This document shows, piece after piece, positions 14,548-16,228 of a DNA stretch of 16,228 nt (the first letter of the stretch is position 1; every line of letters starts with the position of its first letter). A model generated the notes under the pieces. It had not been told where the DNA came from. It was given only the letters and a program-made list of their open reading frames with translations, and did no database searches. The stretch covers positions 1-16,228 of the forward strand of contig DATBFY010000009.1 of NCBI GenBank assembly GCA_036558265.1, given 5' to 3'. A program made the translations under genes and the position numbers. The stretch is from RYN-433 sp036558265. Its GTDB lineage: Bacteria; Planctomycetota; Phycisphaerae; Tepidisphaerales; Tepidisphaeraceae.

Positions 14548-14961
14548 TTACCGCGCATACCGCAAGTTCAACTGGAAGTCCGCCGCCTTTGGGCTGGTGC
14601 TGTTGAAGGTGATGCGCTCGGTCGCGCCCGGTTCGAGGGTCTTGTGGTTCCAGGCGATGTTCTCATTGAGCGGGCGGCCCTGGTCGTCCAGGAAGTTGTA
14701 CTGGTACTGGATGTGGAGCACCTGGTCGCAGGTGTTGCGCACGGGGACGGTGACGAACAGCAGGTTGGCCGGGTCACGGGAGGTCTGCGGGCGGTCGACG
14801 GCGGTGGATTGCCGCAGGTCCTCGGCCTGCAGGCCGGTGATCTGCACCTGCGGGGGCGCGTAGCGGTCGGCGCGGCCCTCGCGATAGGGGGGCGGGGTGT
14901 TCTCGCAGCCCATCACCACGATTGCCAGCAATCCGACCAGACGGAGCAAAGTCTTGTTCAT
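14548..14961 (-). CDS. YcfL-like (DUF1425) lipoprotein
   Basis: 137 residues from the ATG at 14961, preceded by AGGTGA. The N-terminus MNKTLLRLVGLLAIVVMGC is a lipoprotein signal with C19 as the lipidated residue. The rest forms a small beta domain with NLLFVTVPVRNTCDQVLHIQ, YQYNFLDDQGRPL and LEPGATERITFNSTSPKAAD, which fits the YcfL/DUF1425 family. In Enterobacteria ycfL lies beside lpoB, the gene for the activator of penicillin-binding protein 1B. Here it lies 88 nt downstream of an LpoB-like lipoprotein gene on the same strand, so an envelope or peptidoglycan role is plausible. The family function itself is not established. Confidence 0.82.
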   Translation of the reverse strand: MNKTLLRLVGLLAIVVMGCENTPPPYREGRADRYAPPQVQITGLQAEDLRQSTAVDRPQTSRDPANLLFVTVPVRNTCDQVLHIQYQYNFLDDQGRPLNENIAWNHKTLEPGATERITFNSTSPKAADFQLNLRYAR

Positions 14962-15049
14962 CGATTTTCACCTGATAGCTTGATGACCCCGCCGGCAGTC
15001 AGCGGGTCGCACCGCGAAGGTGCAGGTTCGTCCATCGGCACGATCGCGA

Positions 15050-15871
15050 CTATTTCTTCTCCGTATCCGGCGTGCCCGTGCCCGTGCCCGTCCGCGGCGT
15101 CGTCGTCGCCGGCGGCGCTTCGGTGGACGACCAGCTCTGCGTCAGGTCCATCATCAGCTTTCGCGCCACGAAGCGCGTGTACTTGTTGAGCGTGGGCTTA
15201 TCCAGAGGCGGCGGGATGTCCACGACGGCGCGGCCGACCTGCTGGCCGCCCTTGATGTTCAGGGCTTCGCCGACGAGGCGGACTTCGGTTCCGTTCTCCG
15301 TCTGTCGGCTCGGGTGGGCGCTGACCTGCACGAGCACGTCGGCGTCGAGCTGCTGGGCGACCTGCCGCAGCAGGACCATCTTCCCGGCCTGCACTTCGCG
15401 GGCCTGTTCGTCGGTCAATTTCTGCCGGGCCATCGTGGGGGACATGATCTCGACGGCGCCCTGGCAGGAGAGGAAATCGGTCAGGATGTTCTCCATGGCC
15501 TGGTAATCGATCGCGGCCGCCCGGGCGTCATCGTCGTAGTGGCCTTCCTTCATTTCGCCCTCGAGGGTGCGGTTGACGAAGACGACGATGCGCGGCCGGC
15601 CCACGGCGCGGTAGGCCTGCTCGAAGCGTGCCTGTTCGGGGGCCTTCTGGCTCACGAGCGGCGGGTCCTCAAAGGGCGGCTCGGGCGGGAGCGCGCGGTC
15701 CGATAAGCGGGCCTGGTCGGGCAGCGGCTTGGGGTGCTCGTATTCGATGCGCGAGTCCTGGTTTTGCGGCGCCGCGACGGGAACGCGCTCGACGGGGGGC
15801 GGCTCGCTGGTGCATCCGCCGGCCGCCACGATCCCCAGTCCGACAAACGCGATCGACAACAGATTGCGCAC
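15050..15871 (-). CDS. LpoB/CsgG-like lipoprotein
   Basis: 273 residues from GTG at 15871, chosen because AAGGAG (15885-15880) lies 8 nt before it; the in-frame ATG at 15877 is only 2 nt from that site. The lipobox is VAAGGC (Cys 20). A proline-rich linker (about 24-80) leads to a folded domain beginning GRPRIVVFVNRTLEG. It continues with a helix AMENILTDFLSC, DADVLVQVSAH, RLVGEALNIKGGQQVGRAVVDI and a final ARKLMMDLTQSW helix. This layout matches LpoB and related CsgG-like periplasmic domains, which in Enterobacteria reach through the wall to activate penicillin-binding proteins. It ends in a TGTGTGTP tail. The partner YcfL-like gene follows. Assignment is moderate; other CsgG-fold lipoproteins remain possible. 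Confidence 0.8.
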   Translation of the reverse strand: MRNLLSIAFVGLGIVAAGGCTSEPPPVERVPVAAPQNQDSRIEYEHPKPLPDQARLSDRALPPEPPFEDPPLVSQKAPEQARFEQAYRAVGRPRIVVFVNRTLEGEMKEGHYDDDARAAAIDYQAMENILTDFLSCQGAVEIMSPTMARQKLTDEQAREVQAGKMVLLRQVAQQLDADVLVQVSAHPSRQTENGTEVRLVGEALNIKGGQQVGRAVVDIPPPLDKPTLNKYTRFVARKLMMDLTQSWSSTEAPPATTTPRTGTGTGTPDTEKK

Positions 15872-15921
15872 GATCATATCTCCTTCTCGGACCTTGGGGC
15901 CGCGAACCGCCCGTGGCCGCG

Positions 15922-15936
15922 GAGTGTAAGACACTC
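15922..15936. promoter_or_regulatory. Inverted repeat GAGTGT-AAG-ACACTC upstream of the lipoprotein pair
   Basis: A perfect 6-bp inverted repeat with a 3-bp centre sits about 50 bp upstream of the lipoprotein start. Its size and place suit a repressor site overlapping the promoter. On the minus strand TTACAC within it could be a -10, but no good -35 was found. Confidence 0.25.
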
Positions 15937-16228
15937 ATCGTCGCCACGAGGATTGCCCTGTAAAGGTCACGCGGTCGCCTGTAATCAAATCGGCGGCCGT
16001 GCTATCGTTTAATAAGACACGCCGGCGGTCGCAAAGGATGGGTCCGGCAGAGCGACCCCTCGCCTTCGGGCTGTTCGATGTGTCTCACACAGCGAGCAGA
16101 CACGACAGCGCTGGTGAAAAGTACGAATGGCCGCCGTCAGGATTGCCGACAGAACCGGCAGGCGTGCGCCCACCACCGGCGTTGCCAACGCGTGCGAGCC
16201 GCCCTGACACCCGCGACATCAATTAGAG
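15937..16228. other. Right-edge stretch without a recognisable gene
   Basis: The only open frame of note (from 15999, plus) gives a composition-biased peptide with no recognisable feature and lacks a ribosome site. The segment around 16000-16018 is A/T-richer than its surroundings and may hold the promoter of the minus-strand lipoprotein genes. I see no RNA gene or repeat. Confidence 0.4.

Overview
The window is GC-rich bacterial DNA, most likely from the Planctomycetota. The main clue is a LEPR-XLL-type motif (ALESRRLLAG) near the N-terminus of the large exported protein at the left edge; this signature is typical of planctomycetal surface and secreted proteins. Nearly all coding is on the minus strand. 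The exceptions are a FadL-like porin and a carbonic anhydrase (9665-11509), which read left to right.

Layout. (1) 1-3923, minus: the N-terminal 1307 residues of a giant exported multidomain protein (LEPR-XLL motif, N,N-dimethylformamidase beta-subunit-like domain, Ig-like domain, two DUF4082 plus SbsA-Ig-like modules), cut by the window edge. (2) 4430-9037, minus: a four-gene signalling cluster, in transcription order a PhcB-like SAM methyltransferase, a six-TM PhcS-like histidine kinase, a receiver plus degenerate histidine-kinase hybrid (PhcR/PhcQ-like), and a stand-alone CheY-like receiver. It ends at a strong intrinsic terminator (4321-4368). (3) 9665-11509, plus: a FadL-family outer-membrane transporter divergent from the cluster, then a YtiB-type beta-carbonic anhydrase with its own terminator. 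(4) 11603-13873, minus: exported DUF3300 and DUF2950 proteins in tandem. (5) 14214-14412: a duplicated 3' end of the carbonic anhydrase gene abutting tRNA-Tyr(GTA); the tRNA's terminator lies inside the duplicated segment. (6) 14548-15871, minus: two lipoproteins, LpoB/CsgG-like and YcfL-like (DUF1425).

The most interesting item is the 4430-9037 cluster. Its gene order and domain content match the phcB-phcS-phcR/Q quorum-sensing operon of Ralstonia and Cupriavidus, in which a methyltransferase makes a 3-hydroxy fatty-acid methyl ester that is sensed by a membrane kinase. Here it sits in an apparent planctomycete, next to a divergent FadL-type long-chain fatty-acid porin, which would be a plausible route for such a hydrophobic signal across the outer membrane. 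Neither receiver protein has a DNA-binding domain, so the output must lie elsewhere. All functional statements rest on motifs read by eye; no homology search was run.
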